A stretch of DNA of 64,000 bases. Source: Acidovorax sp. T1 (lineage in GTDB: Bacteria; Pseudomonadota; Gammaproteobacteria; Burkholderiales; Burkholderiaceae_C). The notes under the pieces were generated by a model. That model was not told the DNA's origin. It was given only the letters and a program-made list of their open reading frames with translations, and ran no database searches. The stretch lies in contig NZ_CP021648.1 in the NCBI RefSeq assembly GCF_002176815.1, positions 1,240,001 through 1,304,000 on the forward strand. The letters run 5' to 3'. Shown in pieces: positions 50,292-63,042 of the stretch. Each line of letters begins with the position of its first letter. Position 1 is the first letter of the stretch. The translations under genes were made by a program, and so were the position numbers.

Positions 50292-51571
50292 TGGAAAACA
50301 TGGTTTGCGATAACGCTCCGATCAATGTGGCAAAACCGGCACCTCGCCGCTCCAGGCAAGCGCAGGTGGTGTGGGGATCCCGCATTGTCACGGTAGGGGG
50401 TGATGCGCCTGTGCGGGTCCAGTCCATGACCAATACGGACACGGTGGACGCCATCGGCACGGCCATCCAGGTGAAGGAGCTTGCCCAGGCGGGGTCGGAG
50501 TTTGTCCGGATCACCGTCAACACGCCGGAGGCTGCAGCGGCGGTTCCCTACATTCGGGAGCAACTGGACCGCATGGGGGAAAGCGTCCCCCTGGTCGGTG
50601 ATTTCCATTACAACGGACACCGGCTTCTGACGGATTTTCCGGATTGTGCGCAGGCATTGTCGAAATACCGCATCAATCCGGGCAACGTCGGCAAGGGTGA
50701 CAAGCGGGATCGACAGTTCGGTCAGATGATCGAAGCGGCCATGCGCTGGAACAAGCCGGTTCGCATCGGCGTCAATTGGGGTAGCCTGGACCAGGAGCTT
50801 CTGGCCAGCCTGATGGATGCCAACAGCCGCCGCTCCACTCCGTGGGATGCGCGCCAGGTGATGTACGAGGCGTTGATTACCTCCGCGGTCGAGTCGGCCC
50901 GTCGCGCCGAAGATATGGGCATGGATGGCAATCAGATCATCCTGTCGTGCAAGGTCAGTGGCGTTCAGGACCTGGTTTCGGTTTACCGTGAACTGGCGCG
51001 CCGCTGCGACTATGCGCTGCATCTGGGGCTCACGGAGGCCGGCATGGGGACCAAGGGAACGGTTGCTTCGGCGGTGGCCTTGTCCATACTGCTGCAAGAG
51101 GGCATCGGCGACACCATTCGCGTGTCGCTCACGCCCCAACCCGGTGAAGCGCGGACGCAGGAAGTGGTGGTCGCCTCGGAGATTTTGCAGTCGCTGGGGT
51201 TGCGGATTTTCGTGCCCAGCGTGACGGCCTGCCCAGGCTGTGGCCGCACCACCAGCACCACGTTCCAGGACCTTGCCAAACAGATTGATGATTTCCTTCG
51301 TGCGCAGATGCCCGTGTGGCGTGTGCGCTATCCCGGTGTGGAAAGCCTCAAGGTGGCGGTCATGGGGTGCATCGTGAATGGCCCGGGTGAAAGCAAGCAC
51401 GCGGATATCGGCATCAGCCTGCCTGGAACCGGTGAAGCGCCGGCTGCCCCTGTTTTCATTGATGGTGAAAAAGCCCTCACCCTGCGGGGCGACAACATCG
51501 CCAATGAATTCCACCAGATCGTTGAAAACTACATAGAAAAGCGATTCGGTGCAGTTTCTGCAACTGCCTAG
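50291..51571 (+). CDS. ispG: 4-hydroxy-3-methylbut-2-en-1-yl diphosphate synthase (GcpE)
   Basis: 426 residues from GTG 50291. TIM-barrel N-terminal part ([13 protein letters not shown]) and an iron-sulfur C-terminal part with cluster ligands in ACPGCGRT (Cys314, Cys317) and GCIVNGPGE (Cys360). It converts methylerythritol cyclodiphosphate to HMBPP in the non-mevalonate isoprenoid pathway. Co-operonic with rodZ and hisS. Confidence 0.97.
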   Translation: MENMVCDNAPINVAKPAPRRSRQAQVVWGSRIVTVGGDAPVRVQSMTNTDTVDAIGTAIQVKELAQAGSEFVRITVNTPEAAAAVPYIREQLDRMGESVPLVGDFHYNGHRLLTDFPDCAQALSKYRINPGNVGKGDKRDRQFGQMIEAAMRWNKPVRIGVNWGSLDQELLASLMDANSRRSTPWDARQVMYEALITSAVESARRAEDMGMDGNQIILSCKVSGVQDLVSVYRELARRCDYALHLGLTEAGMGTKGTVASAVALSILLQEGIGDTIRVSLTPQPGEARTQEVVVASEILQSLGLRIFVPSVTACPGCGRTTSTTFQDLAKQIDDFLRAQMPVWRVRYPGVESLKVAVMGCIVNGPGESKHADIGISLPGTGEAPAAPVFIDGEKALTLRGDNIANEFHQIVENYIEKRFGAVSATA

Positions 51572-51686
51572 GACTGGCCATATCCCCTATTCAGGGCGCC
51601 GCTGTCTTTCATGGGGGCGCCCTATTTTTTGTCTTCCCCTGTCCATAAAGAAAAATATCGCAGTGAGTACTGAAAAAGGAACCCCT

Positions 51687-52988
51687 GTGGCGAGGCTTGA
51701 GAAGCTGACCGCCGTCAAAGGCATGAACGATATATTGCCGCCCGAATCCGCGCGGTGGGAGTGGCTTGAAAGCAAGGTGCGGGCGCTGATGGAGCGATAC
51801 GCCTATCGCAACATCCGCACCCCCATCGTCGAGCCGACGCCGTTGTTTGTGCGCGGGCTGGGCGAGGTGACTGACATCGTCGAGAAGGAGATGTATTCCT
51901 TTGAGGACCGTCTCAATGGCGAGCAGCTGACCTTGCGGCCGGAGGCGACGGCGGGCGTGGTGCGTGCGGTGGCTGAACACTCCATGCTGTACGACGGTGG
52001 TAAACGCTTGTACTACATGGGGCCCATGTTCCGGCATGAGCGTCCGCAACGCGGACGGTACCGCCAGTTCCACCAGATTGGTGCGGAAGCGCTCGGATTT
52101 CCGGGCGCGGAACTGGATGCGGAATTGATTTTGCTGGCCAATGCGTTATGGAAAGAACTGGGCCTTCAAAATGTGCGCCTTGAACTCAATAGCCTCGGGC
52201 AGCCAGACGAGCGCAAGGCGCACCGCGCTGCCTTGATTGCCTATCTGGAGCGTCATGTGGATGCTCTGGATGAGGAGGCGCGTCGGCGCCTGCACAGCAA
52301 TCCCCTGCGGATTCTGGATACCAAGAATCCGGCCATGCAGGCGATTGTCGAGGCGGCGCCGCGATTGATCGATTTCCTGGGTGAGGCATCCCTGGGCCAC
52401 TTCAATGCAGTGAAGGCCATCCTGGATGCCAACGGAGTTTCCTGGCAGGTCAATCCACGGTTGGTTCGTGGCATGGATTACTACAATCTCACCGTGTTTG
52501 AGTTTGTCACCGACCAGCTGGGCTCCCAGGGCACCATTTGCGGCGGTGGGCGGTATGACTACCTGATTGAACAGATTGGTGGCAAGGCCGCGCCTGCAGT
52601 AGGTTGGGCGCTCGGGGTGGAGCGCGTGCTGGAGCTTCTGAAAGAGCAGGGCAGCGCCATTCCCCCAGTATCACCAGATGTTTATGCCGTCATCCCGGAT
52701 GTGACCACTTTGCCTGTGGCCGTTGCAACGCTGGAGAAGTTGCGGGCGCATGGCGTCAGCGTCCAGATGCATGGTGCCCCAGCGTCGGGTGAAGGCATGG
52801 GTAGCATGAAATCCCAGTTCAAAAAAGCGGACGCCAGTGGTGCCCGGCACGCGCTGATTTTTGGATCCGATGAATTGGCGCGTGGCATGGTCTTGTGCAA
52901 ATCGTTGCGAGACGGCAGTGGTTCGCAGATTGAGCACCGCCTTGATAATGTTTCCGAGTGGGCCAGCACCCTCCAAATTTCCCGTTAA
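51687..52988 (+). CDS. hisS: Histidyl-tRNA synthetase
   Basis: 433 residues from GTG 51687, chosen because AAAAAGGA precedes it at good spacing; GTG 51663 is a longer alternative. Class II synthetase: [15 protein letters not shown], motif 2 [20 protein letters not shown], histidine A motif [14 protein letters not shown] and motif 3 region WALGVERVL, followed by the anticodon-binding domain. It charges tRNA-His. The catalytic paralogue hisZ lies 7.5 kb downstream. Confidence 0.96.
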   Translation: MARLEKLTAVKGMNDILPPESARWEWLESKVRALMERYAYRNIRTPIVEPTPLFVRGLGEVTDIVEKEMYSFEDRLNGEQLTLRPEATAGVVRAVAEHSMLYDGGKRLYYMGPMFRHERPQRGRYRQFHQIGAEALGFPGAELDAELILLANALWKELGLQNVRLELNSLGQPDERKAHRAALIAYLERHVDALDEEARRRLHSNPLRILDTKNPAMQAIVEAAPRLIDFLGEASLGHFNAVKAILDANGVSWQVNPRLVRGMDYYNLTVFEFVTDQLGSQGTICGGGRYDYLIEQIGGKAAPAVGWALGVERVLELLKEQGSAIPPVSPDVYAVIPDVTTLPVAVATLEKLRAHGVSVQMHGAPASGEGMGSMKSQFKKADASGARHALIFGSDELARGMVLCKSLRDGSGSQIEHRLDNVSEWASTLQISR

Positions 52989-53002
52989 TCCCCAGCATAT
53001 TC

Positions 53003-53689
53003 ATGGCCAATCATCTCGATCTCGAAGAACAAGAGCAGCTTGATCAACTCAAGCATTTCTGGAATACCTGGGGCACATTGATCAGTAGCTTGGCGCTGCT
53101 GGTATTTGGTTCAGTAGCAGCGTGGAATGGCTACCAGTATTGGCAAAATCGCCAGGCAACGCAGGCTGCGGCACTTTTTGATGCCGTGGATGTGGCTTCA
53201 AGCACTGGTGACCAGGCGCGCATGGAACAGGCATTCGGTGACCTTCGCTCCAAATATTCAGGAACGACCCAGGCAGCCCAAGCCGGGCTGATTCTTGCCA
53301 AAACCATGTTCGACACCGGCAATATCAAGGGTGCCAGGGAAGCTTTGGCTTGGGTTGCTGAAAAGGCCAATGATGATGGCTACAAGGCGCTTGCCAGCTT
53401 GCGTCTGTCCAGTGTGCTGATGGATCTGAATGAGCTGGATGAAGCGCTCAAACAGGTCTCGGGATCATTTCCTGCAGAGTTCGAGGCGGTGGTCGCTGAT
53501 CGCAAGGGCGACATATTGATGCTGCAGGGGAAGCAGGACCAAGCCGTCGCTGAGTACAGGCGCGCATTCAAGGCGTTAGATGACCGTGTGGAGTATCGCC
53601 GCCTGGTAGAGGTCAAGCTCAACGCATTGGGAGTCCATCCACAAGGCGCTGCCATGGCTGTTGTTGTATCCGATGAGGTCAAGAAATGA
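53003..53689 (+). CDS. yfgM: YfgM-like tetratricopeptide membrane protein
   Basis: 228 residues from ATG 53003, 14 bases after hisS. An N-terminal cytoplasmic piece (EEQEQLDQLKHFWNTWG), one membrane segment (about 24-46) and a periplasmic TPR domain match YfgM, the ancillary subunit of the SecYEG translocon that hands proteins to periplasmic chaperones. Overlaps bamB by ATGA. The order hisS-yfgM-bamB-der is the same as in E. coli. Confidence 0.92.
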   Translation: MANHLDLEEQEQLDQLKHFWNTWGTLISSLALLVFGSVAAWNGYQYWQNRQATQAAALFDAVDVASSTGDQARMEQAFGDLRSKYSGTTQAAQAGLILAKTMFDTGNIKGAREALAWVAEKANDDGYKALASLRLSSVLMDLNELDEALKQVSGSFPAEFEAVVADRKGDILMLQGKQDQAVAEYRRAFKALDDRVEYRRLVEVKLNALGVHPQGAAMAVVVSDEVKK

Positions 53690-54852
53690 GATTCGCCCTA
53701 GCCCCGTTTCCCCCACAGTGGATATCGCGTGCGAAGCATGTGGTGTCTGTACTTTTGATTGGGGTTGTTCTGAGTGGCTGCTCTCTCTGGGGTGGGAGTT
53801 CCAAGCCAGTGCCTGCGGATCTTGGGCCTAATGTTCCCGTTCTGGGTGTCCGCCAGGTTTGGACAGCGCGTATCGGGAGCGTTGCAGGGTTGCCGCTGGA
53901 TATTCACGCCGCGGGCCACGTCGTGACACTAGCCTCGGCGGATGGCGTTGTGGTCGCTCTGGATGCCCGCTCGGGGGCGGATCTATGGCGCACATCGCTG
54001 GGTGAACCCTTGTCGGCAGGTGTTGGCAGTGACGGCAAGTGGACTGCCGTTGTTTCCCGCAGCAATATGCTGGTGGCTATGGAGGCCGGGCGTGAGCTGT
54101 GGCGCAAGCCGTTGCAGACGCAGACCTTCACCGCCCCGCTGGTTGCAGGAAACCGCATTTTTGTGCTGTCAGCTGATCGGTCGGTTTCTGCCTATGATGC
54201 GGCGACGGGGCGGCGTTTGTGGATTCAGTCCCGCCCAGGTGAGCCGCTGGTATTGCGTCAGTCCGGGGTGCTCTTGGCGGTTGGTGATACGCTGGTGGTC
54301 GGCTTGTCGGGCCGATTGGTAGGTTTCAATCCTGACAATGGCAGCGTGCGATGGGAAGCACCCCTGGCCAGTGCTCGGGGCACGAACGATGTAGAGCGCC
54401 TGGTGGATCTGGTGGGACGTGTTTCGCGTGTCGGCGACAGTGTTTGTGCGCGTTCATTCCAGGCAGCGGTCGGATGCGTGAATACGGCGCGCGGCACCGT
54501 GGCATGGACGCAGCTTGCCGCGGGAATCGAGGGCATCCACGGCGACGGCGAACTTATTTTCGGGGCTGAGAGCAATGGGTCGCTGCTGGCCTGGAGACGA
54601 GCCGATGGCACGCGCGCCTGGACATCGGATCGGCTCAAATTTCGAAAGCTCACGGCGCCATTGCTGTTGGGGCGGTCGGTCGTCGTGGGGGATGATGCCG
54701 GGCTCGTGCATCTGCTGTCCCGCGAGGATGGCAGTCCCTTGAACCGCTTGACCACAGATGCCTCCGGCATCGCCGCCGCGCCGGTTGTCGCTGCAGATAC
54801 TTTGGTGGCTGTCACCCGCAATGGCGGGATATACGGCTTCCGTCCTGATTGA
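53686..54852 (+). CDS. bamB: Outer membrane protein assembly factor BamB
   Basis: 388 residues from ATG 53686. Lipoprotein signal peptide with lipobox VLSGC, then an eight-bladed PQQ-type beta-propeller with blade motifs such as [14 protein letters not shown] and [15 protein letters not shown]. It is the BamA-associated scaffold of the outer-membrane beta-barrel assembly machine. It overlaps yfgM by 4 bases and lies 13 bases before der. Confidence 0.94.
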   Translation: MRFALAPFPPQWISRAKHVVSVLLIGVVLSGCSLWGGSSKPVPADLGPNVPVLGVRQVWTARIGSVAGLPLDIHAAGHVVTLASADGVVVALDARSGADLWRTSLGEPLSAGVGSDGKWTAVVSRSNMLVAMEAGRELWRKPLQTQTFTAPLVAGNRIFVLSADRSVSAYDAATGRRLWIQSRPGEPLVLRQSGVLLAVGDTLVVGLSGRLVGFNPDNGSVRWEAPLASARGTNDVERLVDLVGRVSRVGDSVCARSFQAAVGCVNTARGTVAWTQLAAGIEGIHGDGELIFGAESNGSLLAWRRADGTRAWTSDRLKFRKLTAPLLLGRSVVVGDDAGLVHLLSREDGSPLNRLTTDASGIAAAPVVAADTLVAVTRNGGIYGFRPD

Positions 54853-54865
54853 TGGGTTGTTTTCA

Positions 54866-56209
54866 ATGAAGCCAGTTATCGCCCTCGTGGGGCGTCCGAA
54901 CGTCGGAAAATCCACGTTGTTCAACCGCCTCACAAAGTCGAGGGATGCCATCGTGGCCGACTTTGCCGGGTTGACGCGCGACAGGCACTACGGCAACGGC
55001 AAGCAAGGCAAGCACGAGTACATCGTGATTGACACCGGGGGGTTTGAGCCGGACGCATCCAGTGGCATCTACCGCGAGATGGCCAAACAGACACAGCAGG
55101 CTGTGGCGGAAGCCGATGTGGTGATTTTTGTGGTGGATGCCCGTGCGGGTGTTTCGGCGCAGGACCACGATATTGCGAACTACCTGCGCCGCCTTGGCAA
55201 GCCCTGTGTTCTGGTCGCGAACAAGGCGGAGGGCATGCTGCAGGGTATCCAACTGGCTGAGTTCTACGAACTGGGCCTGGGTGACGTTTACCCCGTGTCC
55301 GCTGCCCACGGGCAGGGAATTCGCGGGCTGGTCGATCTTGCCCTGGAACCGCTGCATCTGCCAGAGCCGGACGATGCCGAGCAGGACATCGACAAGGGCG
55401 TGATCAAGTTGGCTGTGGCTGGCCGCCCCAATGTGGGCAAATCAACGCTGATCAACACCTGGCTGGGTGAAGAGCGCCTGGTGGCTTTCGATATGCCGGG
55501 CACCACCCGCGATGCCATCACGGTGCCTTTTGAGCGCAATGGCCAACGTTTTGAGCTGGTCGACACGGCCGGCTTGCGTCGCAAGGGGAAAGTGTTTGAG
55601 GCCATCGAGAAGTTCTCGGTGGTCAAGACCCTGCAGGCCATCGAGTCCGCCAATGTGGTCTTGCTGTTGCTGGATGCCACCCAGGGTGTCACGGACCAGG
55701 ACGCGCATATTGCCGGATACATCCTTGAGAGTGGGCGCGCGGTGGTTCTGGCCGTCAACAAATGGGATGCCGTGGATGACTACCAGCGCCAATTGCTGGA
55801 GCGGTCTATTGAAACCCGGCTGGCATTTCTGAAGTTTGCGGCCATGCATTTCATTTCCGCAAAAAAGAGGCAAGGTCTGGGTCCACTTTGGACCTCGATC
55901 GCCCAGGCGCACAAGGCGGCCACCTGCAAGATGTCTACGCCAGTGCTCACGCGCGTGCTGCTGGAGGCGGTGCAGTTTCAAGCACCCAAGCGTGCAGGCA
56001 TGTTCCGACCCAAGATGCGCTACGCCCACCAGGGCGGCATGAATCCACCGGTCATCGTGATCCACGGTAATTCTCTGGAACATGTGACGGATGCCTACAA
56101 GCGTTTTCTGGAAGGGCGTTTCCGCAAGGAATTCGATCTGGTGGGAACCCCCCTGCGTATCGAAATGAAGACCTCTCACAACCCCTTTGCCGACAAAGAC
56201 GACAGTTGA
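54866..56209 (+). CDS. der: GTPase Der (EngA)
   Basis: 447 residues from ATG 54866. Two tandem GTPase domains, each with a [10 protein letters not shown]-loop (residues about 9-17 and 188-196), DTGGFEP and DTAGLRRKG switch regions, NKAEG and NKWDA specificity motifs, and a C-terminal KH-like domain. Needed for assembly of the 50S ribosomal subunit. Last gene of the hisS-yfgM-bamB-der group. Confidence 0.97.
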   Translation: MKPVIALVGRPNVGKSTLFNRLTKSRDAIVADFAGLTRDRHYGNGKQGKHEYIVIDTGGFEPDASSGIYREMAKQTQQAVAEADVVIFVVDARAGVSAQDHDIANYLRRLGKPCVLVANKAEGMLQGIQLAEFYELGLGDVYPVSAAHGQGIRGLVDLALEPLHLPEPDDAEQDIDKGVIKLAVAGRPNVGKSTLINTWLGEERLVAFDMPGTTRDAITVPFERNGQRFELVDTAGLRRKGKVFEAIEKFSVVKTLQAIESANVVLLLLDATQGVTDQDAHIAGYILESGRAVVLAVNKWDAVDDYQRQLLERSIETRLAFLKFAAMHFISAKKRQGLGPLWTSIAQAHKAATCKMSTPVLTRVLLEAVQFQAPKRAGMFRPKMRYAHQGGMNPPVIVIHGNSLEHVTDAYKRFLEGRFRKEFDLVGTPLRIEMKTSHNPFADKDDS

Positions 56210-56315
56210 ATCAAGAGCGTGAATTCCGGAGGGATTTGGCGGGGGTGTGCCCTGACTGCGGCGCACGCTGTGGTAAGGTGCTGGTTTACAACAACACTTG
56301 AACACGGAGAATATC

Positions 56316-56570
56316 GTGAGCAATAAAGGTCAACTTCTGCAAGACCCCTTCCTTAACGCCCTGCGCAAGGAACATGTGCCGGTTTCCATTTATCTCGTAA
56401 ACGGTATCAAGCTGCAGGGGCAAATTGAATCATTTGACCAGTATGTCGTGCTACTTCGTAACACGGTGACTCAGATGGTCTACAAACACGCCATTTCCAC
56501 CATTGTGCCGGGTCGTGCGGTCAATTTCTCGACAGCTGATACCCCGGATGCTGACAACAGCGGCGCCTGA
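56316..56570 (+). CDS. hfq: RNA chaperone Hfq
   Basis: 84 residues from GTG 56316, with GGAGA seven bases upstream; TTG 56298 would add six non-conserved residues. Sm1 motif [20 protein letters not shown], Sm2 motif with YKHAIST. Hexameric protein that pairs small RNAs with mRNAs. The C-terminal tail is short. Start of the hfq-hflX-hflK-hflC-hisZ-purA cluster, conserved in betaproteobacteria. Confidence 0.97.
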   Translation: MSNKGQLLQDPFLNALRKEHVPVSIYLVNGIKLQGQIESFDQYVVLLRNTVTQMVYKHAISTIVPGRAVNFSTADTPDADNSGA

Positions 56571-56576
56571 TTTGCG

Positions 56577-57806
56577 GTGTCACTGCACGGCTGGCCTGCA
56601 ACGGCCCGCCAAGAAGATGGGCCGGTTCATTTGAGTTCCTCTGATTCGATCAACGCTCCCCGCGCTCCAGTGCTGTTGGTGGGAGTCGATTTTGGTCTTC
56701 CTCATTTCGACTCCAATCTTGAAGAATTGGGGCTGCTCGCGCAGACCGCTGGTCTGGAGCCTGTCGCACGCCTGACGTGCAAGCGCAAGGCACCGGACGC
56801 GGCGCTGTTCGTCGGCTCTGGCAAGGCAGATGAAATCCGCACGCTTGCGCAGATGCACGGTGCTGTGGAGGTGCTTTTTGACCAGTCATTGAGTCCGGCA
56901 CAGCAACGCAATCTTGAGCGCCATCTGGAGTTGCCGGTCAACGACCGCACGCTGTTGATCCTGGAAATATTTGCCCAGCGCGCCCGCAGCCACGAAGGCA
57001 AGCTGCAGGTGGAGTTGGCGCGTCTGCAGTATCTGAGCACACGCCTTGTTCGTCGGTGGTCGCACCTGGAGCGCCAGCGCGGCGGGATTGGTGCGCGCGG
57101 AGGGCCGGGCGAAACCCAGATCGAGCTGGATCGCCGCATGATCAGCGACGCTGTCAAGCGCACCAAGGAGCGCCTGGTCAAGGTGAAGCGCCAGCGCTCG
57201 ACGCAACGGCGTCAGCGTGAGAGGCGGGATACTTTCAACATTTCTTTGGTGGGCTACACCAACGCGGGCAAATCTACCCTGTTCAACGCCTTGGTAAAGG
57301 CCAGGGCGTATGCCGCCGACCAGCTGTTTGCCACCCTGGACACCACGACGCGGCAGCTTTATCTCGGGGAGGCCGGTAGATCCGTGTCGCTGTCAGACAC
57401 CGTCGGTTTTATTCGTGACTTGCCGCACGGATTGGTGGATGCCTTCCAGGCCACACTGCAAGAGGCCGTAGATGCCGATTTGCTGCTGCATGTCGTGGAT
57501 GCGTCCAACCCCAACTTTCCCGAGCAGATCGATCAAGTTCAACGCGTGCTGCACGAAATCGGCGCCGCAGATATCGCCCAGTTGCTGGTATTCAACAAGC
57601 TGGATGCGGTGCCACCGGAGCAGCGTCCCGCCATGTTGCAGGATGTTTACGAGCTGGATGGACGACCGGTCGACCGCCTGTTTGTCAGTGCGCGGACCGG
57701 GGAGGGGCTGGATGTGCTGCGGCAGAAATTGGCCCAGACCGTGTTGGCGGCGCAGTCCGACATGACCCCAGGCACTCTCGCTGAATTCCCGATCCAGGCG
57801 CCTTGA
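56577..57806 (+). CDS. hflX: Ribosome-associated GTPase HflX
   Basis: 409 residues from GTG 56577; TTG 56631, just before a Ser-rich stretch, is an alternative and neither has a strong ribosome binding site. N-terminal HflX domain (FVGSGKADEI, NLERHLELPVNDRT, GGIGARGGPGETQIELDRR) and GTPase domain (GYTNAGKSTLFNAL, SDTVGFIRDLP, NKLDAV). It splits stalled or stressed ribosomes. Six bases after hfq, therefore likely co-transcribed. Confidence 0.95.
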   Translation: MSLHGWPATARQEDGPVHLSSSDSINAPRAPVLLVGVDFGLPHFDSNLEELGLLAQTAGLEPVARLTCKRKAPDAALFVGSGKADEIRTLAQMHGAVEVLFDQSLSPAQQRNLERHLELPVNDRTLLILEIFAQRARSHEGKLQVELARLQYLSTRLVRRWSHLERQRGGIGARGGPGETQIELDRRMISDAVKRTKERLVKVKRQRSTQRRQRERRDTFNISLVGYTNAGKSTLFNALVKARAYAADQLFATLDTTTRQLYLGEAGRSVSLSDTVGFIRDLPHGLVDAFQATLQEAVDADLLLHVVDASNPNFPEQIDQVQRVLHEIGAADIAQLLVFNKLDAVPPEQRPAMLQDVYELDGRPVDRLFVSARTGEGLDVLRQKLAQTVLAAQSDMTPGTLAEFPIQAP

Positions 57807-57859
57807 TTGGGCACAATGCCGGTTGAATCGATGTCACCAGAGAACCAGAGACTTTGCGC

Positions 57860-59224
57860 ATGAATTTCCAAGACCGTAACCCACGCTGGGCCATGTTGCC
57901 GGAACGCATCCGTGGAATGTTCAACCTGAACGATCCACGTTGGGGGCGCGGCGAGGACAAGCCCGAGGATGGCAATCGTCCTGAACCGGAGCGTCCACCA
58001 ACGCAGCCCTCGGGAGGCCGCGGGCGTGATTCCGGCTCTTCCGGACAGCCCCCTGATCTGGACGAATTGTGGCGCGACCTGAATCGCAAACTGGCGGGGC
58101 TGTTCGGTAACAAAGGCGGCGGCTCGCGTGGTCCGAGTGGCGGCAATGGCGGCGGTTTTCAACCGGACATGAAGAATGCTGGCGTGGGCATCGGACTCAT
58201 CGCGGGTATCGTTTTTGTGATTTGGATGGGAACCGGCATTTTCATCGTTCAGGAAGGTCAGCAGGCCGTCATTACCCGGTTTGGCAAGTACCAAAGCACC
58301 AAGGGGGCGGGGTTCAACTGGCGCCTTCCTTATCCGATCGAACGCCATGAACTGGTCTTTGTGACCCAGATCCGGTCTGCCGACGTGGGGCGGGACAATG
58401 TCATCAAGAGCACGGGCCTGCGCGAGTCGGCCATGTTGACCGAAGATGAAAACATTGTCGAAATCAAGTTCGCCGTCCAGTACCGCCTGAGCGATGCCCG
58501 GGCCTGGCTTTTCGAAAGCAAGAATCCGGCAGATGCGGTGGTGCAGGCGGCAGAAACCGCCGTGCGCGAAGTGGTGGGCAAGATGCGCATGGACACGGCC
58601 CTGGCCGAAGAGCGTGACCAGATTGCTCCGCGGGTACGCGCACTGATGCAGACGATTCTCGACCGCTACAAGGTCGGGGTGGAGGTGGTCGGCATCAATC
58701 TGCAGCAAGGGGGCGTGCGTCCACCGGAGCAGGTGCAAGCGTCGTTTGACGATGTATTGAAGGCAGGGCAGGAGAGAGAGCGGGCCAAGAATGAAGCCGA
58801 GGCCTATGCCAACGATGTCATCCCCCGTGCCGTCGGTTCCGCATCCCGCTTGAAGGAAGAGGCGGATGCTTACAAGGCCCGCATCGTGGCCCAGGCCCAG
58901 GGCGATGCACAACGGTTTTCGTCTGTTCTGGCCGAATACCAGAAGGCCCCCCAGGTAACGCGCGACCGCATGTACCTCGAGTCCATGCAGCAGATTTACG
59001 GCAACGTCACCAAGGTGCTGGTGGAGTCGCGGCAGGGTTCCAACCTGCTCTACCTGCCGCTGGACAAGATCATGCAGAACGTCGCGCAATCACCTGGAGC
59101 CGTCGAAGCTCCTGTCAGTGGTGGTGCGGCGGCGGTCGTGCCGCCATTGGCGCCGGCTGGCAGTTCGTCGAACGATTCCCGTGCGCGTGACAGCAGTCGT
59201 ACGCGTGACCGCGAAACCCGCTAG
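57860..59224 (+). CDS. hflK: FtsH protease regulator HflK
   Basis: 454 residues from ATG 57860. Gly/Pro-rich cytoplasmic N-terminus, one membrane segment (about residues 110-132, IGLIAGIVFVIWMGTGIFIV), then the SPFH/band-7 domain (EGQQAVITRFGKYQSTKGAG...) and a helical region. With HflC it forms a large membrane complex around FtsH that limits degradation of membrane proteins. Located directly before hflC. Confidence 0.95.
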   Translation: MNFQDRNPRWAMLPERIRGMFNLNDPRWGRGEDKPEDGNRPEPERPPTQPSGGRGRDSGSSGQPPDLDELWRDLNRKLAGLFGNKGGGSRGPSGGNGGGFQPDMKNAGVGIGLIAGIVFVIWMGTGIFIVQEGQQAVITRFGKYQSTKGAGFNWRLPYPIERHELVFVTQIRSADVGRDNVIKSTGLRESAMLTEDENIVEIKFAVQYRLSDARAWLFESKNPADAVVQAAETAVREVVGKMRMDTALAEERDQIAPRVRALMQTILDRYKVGVEVVGINLQQGGVRPPEQVQASFDDVLKAGQERERAKNEAEAYANDVIPRAVGSASRLKEEADAYKARIVAQAQGDAQRFSSVLAEYQKAPQVTRDRMYLESMQQIYGNVTKVLVESRQGSNLLYLPLDKIMQNVAQSPGAVEAPVSGGAAAVVPPLAPAGSSSNDSRARDSSRTRDRETR

Positions 59225-59233
59225 GAGCAGCTT

Positions 59234-60142
59234 GTGAACAGAGTTGGATTTATTGCTTCTACCGTTTTGGTAGTGCTCGCATTGATGAGTTCGATGCTTT
59301 TTGTGGTGGACCAGCGCCAGTTCGGCGTCTTGTATGCCTTGGGGCAGATCAAGGAGGTCATCACGGAGCCCGGGCTGAATTTCAAGCTGCCGCCGCCTTT
59401 CCAGAATGTGTCTTATATCGACAAGCGGTTATTGACGCTCGACAGCACCGACACCGAGCCCATGCTGACGGCCGAAAAACAGCGCGTGGTCATTGATTGG
59501 TATGTGCGCTGGCGCATTTCCGAGCCCACTGAATACATCCGCAACGTTGGTCTGGATGAGAATGCTGGGGCAATGCAGCTCAATCGCGTGGTGCGCAATG
59601 CGTTTCAGGAAGAAGTCAACAAGCGAACCGTCAAGGAGCTGCTATCGCTCAAGCGAGAGGACTTGATGGCCGACGTGAAACGTGAGGTGCTGGAAACCGT
59701 CCGCGGTGCTAAGCCTTGGGGCGTGGACGTGGTGGATGTCCGCATCACCCGGGTGGACTATGTCGAGGCAATCACCGAATCCGTTTATCGCCGGATGGAG
59801 GCGGAGCGCAAGCGCGTGGCCAATGAGTTGCGCTCGACGGGGGGCGCGGAGGGGGAGAAGATCCGTGCCGATGCCGATCGCCAACGCGAGATCACCATCG
59901 CCAATGCCTACCGTGACGCACAGAAGGTCAAGGGTGAAGGGGATGCCGAGGCTGCGCGCATTTATGCCGAATCTTTTGGCCGCGACCCTCAATTTGCGCA
60001 GTTCTATCGCAGCCTGGAGGCTTACAAGGCAAGTTTCAGCAAGAAGAGCGACGTGATGGTGCTCGATCCTTCATCGTCTGATTTCTTCAAGGTTTTTCGG
60101 GGCGGCTCGGCTACCCCTGCTGCGCAGCCGACACGCAAATAA
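59234..60142 (+). CDS. hflC: FtsH protease regulator HflC
   Basis: 302 residues from GTG 59234, with AGGAG upstream and 9 bases after hflK. N-terminal membrane segment (about 7-26) and SPFH domain (VDQRQFGVLYALGQIKEVI, GLNFKLPPPFQNV). Partner of HflK in the FtsH-regulating complex. Length and order agree with family members. Confidence 0.96.
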   Translation: MNRVGFIASTVLVVLALMSSMLFVVDQRQFGVLYALGQIKEVITEPGLNFKLPPPFQNVSYIDKRLLTLDSTDTEPMLTAEKQRVVIDWYVRWRISEPTEYIRNVGLDENAGAMQLNRVVRNAFQEEVNKRTVKELLSLKREDLMADVKREVLETVRGAKPWGVDVVDVRITRVDYVEAITESVYRRMEAERKRVANELRSTGGAEGEKIRADADRQREITIANAYRDAQKVKGEGDAEAARIYAESFGRDPQFAQFYRSLEAYKASFSKKSDVMVLDPSSSDFFKVFRGGSATPAAQPTRK

Positions 60143-60152
60143 CGCCCCGGCA

Positions 60153-60344
60153 GTGAGCGTGGAATTGAACGATAGTCTCTGGACGGCGCTGGCTTTGGTG
60201 TTGGTGATTGAGGGGCTGCTGCCGTTCGTGTCACCCGCTGGCTGGCGCCGTGTCTTTACGCAGATGGTGCAGTTGCGCGATGGCCAGATTCGGTTTTTTG
60301 CGTTGCTGTGCATCGTGTCTGGCATAGCGATGCTGCTTGTCTGA
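60153..60344 (+). CDS. DUF2065 (YjeT) family small membrane protein
   Basis: 63 residues from GTG 60153. Two hydrophobic segments with the connecting PAGWRRVFTQMVQL motif are typical of DUF2065/YjeT. Function unknown; in many betaproteobacteria and in E. coli it follows hflC and precedes purA or hisZ, as here, which suggests a link to membrane-protein quality control. Confidence 0.9.
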   Translation: MSVELNDSLWTALALVLVIEGLLPFVSPAGWRRVFTQMVQLRDGQIRFFALLCIVSGIAMLLV

Positions 60345-60438
60345 TTCTGCCGGACGTCCCTCCTGAGCCTGAGCGGAGTTTCAGTGGGTTTCGTCCCTGC
60401 CGGTAGAATCGCGTTTTTAACAGCCTTCCCATTTTTCC

Positions 60439-61602
60439 ATGTCTGCTTGGGTCCTGCCGGATCACATTGCCGATGTCTTGCCGTCCGAAGCGCGGCACAT
60501 CGAAGAATTGCGTCGCGGGCTGCTTGATACGGCCCGCTGCTATGGCTATGAGCTTGTCATGCCGCCGTTGCTGGAGCACCTGGAGTCATTGCTGACCGGA
60601 ACCGGTGAGGCGCTTGGCCTGCAGACCTTCAAGTTGGTGGACCAGCTCTCTGGCCGTTCCTTGGGGCTGCGTGCCGACACTACACCCCAGGTGGCCCGCA
60701 TTGATGCCCACCTGCTCAACCGCAAGGGTGTCACTCGCCTGTGTTATTGCGGCCCGGTGGTGCACACACGGCCTGATCGTCCCCATGCGACGCGTGAGCC
60801 CCTGCAGTTTGGTGCGGAAATTTATGGCCATGCCGGGCTGGAGGCAGACCTTGAGGCGGCATTGCTGGCCCTGGATTGCTTGCGCGTGGCGAATGTGCAA
60901 GACGCCAGCGTGGACCTTGCCGATGTGCGCATTGTTCGCAGCTTGCTCGCAGGCGTTGCCGTGGATGCCCCGTTGCTTCAGGCCATCCATGCAGCATTGG
61001 CAACCAAGGATTCCGGCGAACTGGCGTTTTTGGCCCGCGATTTTCCCGTGGCATCCCGTGAGGGGCTGCTTGCACTGTTGCAGCTCTATGGGGATGACAG
61101 TGTTCTGATTGAGGCAGAAAAAGCCCTCAAACGTACGGCTGGCGTGCGTGAGGTGCTCTTGAATTTGAAGTGGCTGGCGTCCCGTCTGGAAGGCGTGCGC
61201 GTCAGTTTTGACCTGGCTGATTTGCGGGGCTACGCCTATTACAGCGGAGCGCGTTTTGCCATCTATGCGCCCGGAGCCAGTGACGCATTGGTGCGTGGCG
61301 GTCGCTATGACGAAGTGGGCGCCGTGTTTGGTCGCAACCGACCTGCGGCAGGTTTCAGCCTTGATATCAAGCAGGTGGTCAGCGTGGTGTCGCCGCGTGC
61401 GCTCAAGGCCGCCATCCGTGCGCCCTGGGGCGACTCGGGTGATGTGCATGCTGCCATTGCAGCTTTGCGTAGCCGCGGCGAGACCGTGGTCTGTGTACTG
61501 CCGGGGCATGAAAGTGAAGTTGATGAGTTCCATTGCGACCGAGAACTGATATCAGTCTCCGGTCAGTGGGTCGTGCAAGCTATTGAAGCAACTGACAATT
61601 GA
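60439..61602 (+). CDS. hisZ: ATP phosphoribosyltransferase regulatory subunit
   Basis: 387 residues from ATG 60439. A histidyl-tRNA-synthetase-like catalytic domain ([52 protein letters not shown]) without the anticodon-binding domain. HisZ supports the short form of HisG in the first step of histidine synthesis; hisG is not in the window. Commonly found between hflC and purA in this bacterial group. Confidence 0.95.
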   Translation: MSAWVLPDHIADVLPSEARHIEELRRGLLDTARCYGYELVMPPLLEHLESLLTGTGEALGLQTFKLVDQLSGRSLGLRADTTPQVARIDAHLLNRKGVTRLCYCGPVVHTRPDRPHATREPLQFGAEIYGHAGLEADLEAALLALDCLRVANVQDASVDLADVRIVRSLLAGVAVDAPLLQAIHAALATKDSGELAFLARDFPVASREGLLALLQLYGDDSVLIEAEKALKRTAGVREVLLNLKWLASRLEGVRVSFDLADLRGYAYYSGARFAIYAPGASDALVRGGRYDEVGAVFGRNRPAAGFSLDIKQVVSVVSPRALKAAIRAPWGDSGDVHAAIAALRSRGETVVCVLPGHESEVDEFHCDRELISVSGQWVVQAIEATDN

Positions 61603-62988
<1,386 letters not shown>

Positions 62989-63010
62989 CCTCTCTGCGTG
63001 CTCGATTACA

Positions 63011-63032
63011 GTGCGCTAGCAGCTATTAAATC
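63011..63032 (-). repeat. Half copy of the dispersed palindromic repeat
   Basis: GTGCGCTAGCAGCTATTAAA matches one arm of the repeat in reverse orientation, immediately upstream of the ribosome binding site of the phosphoribosyltransferase gene. Confidence 0.55.
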
Positions 63033-63042
63033 AGGAGCGAAC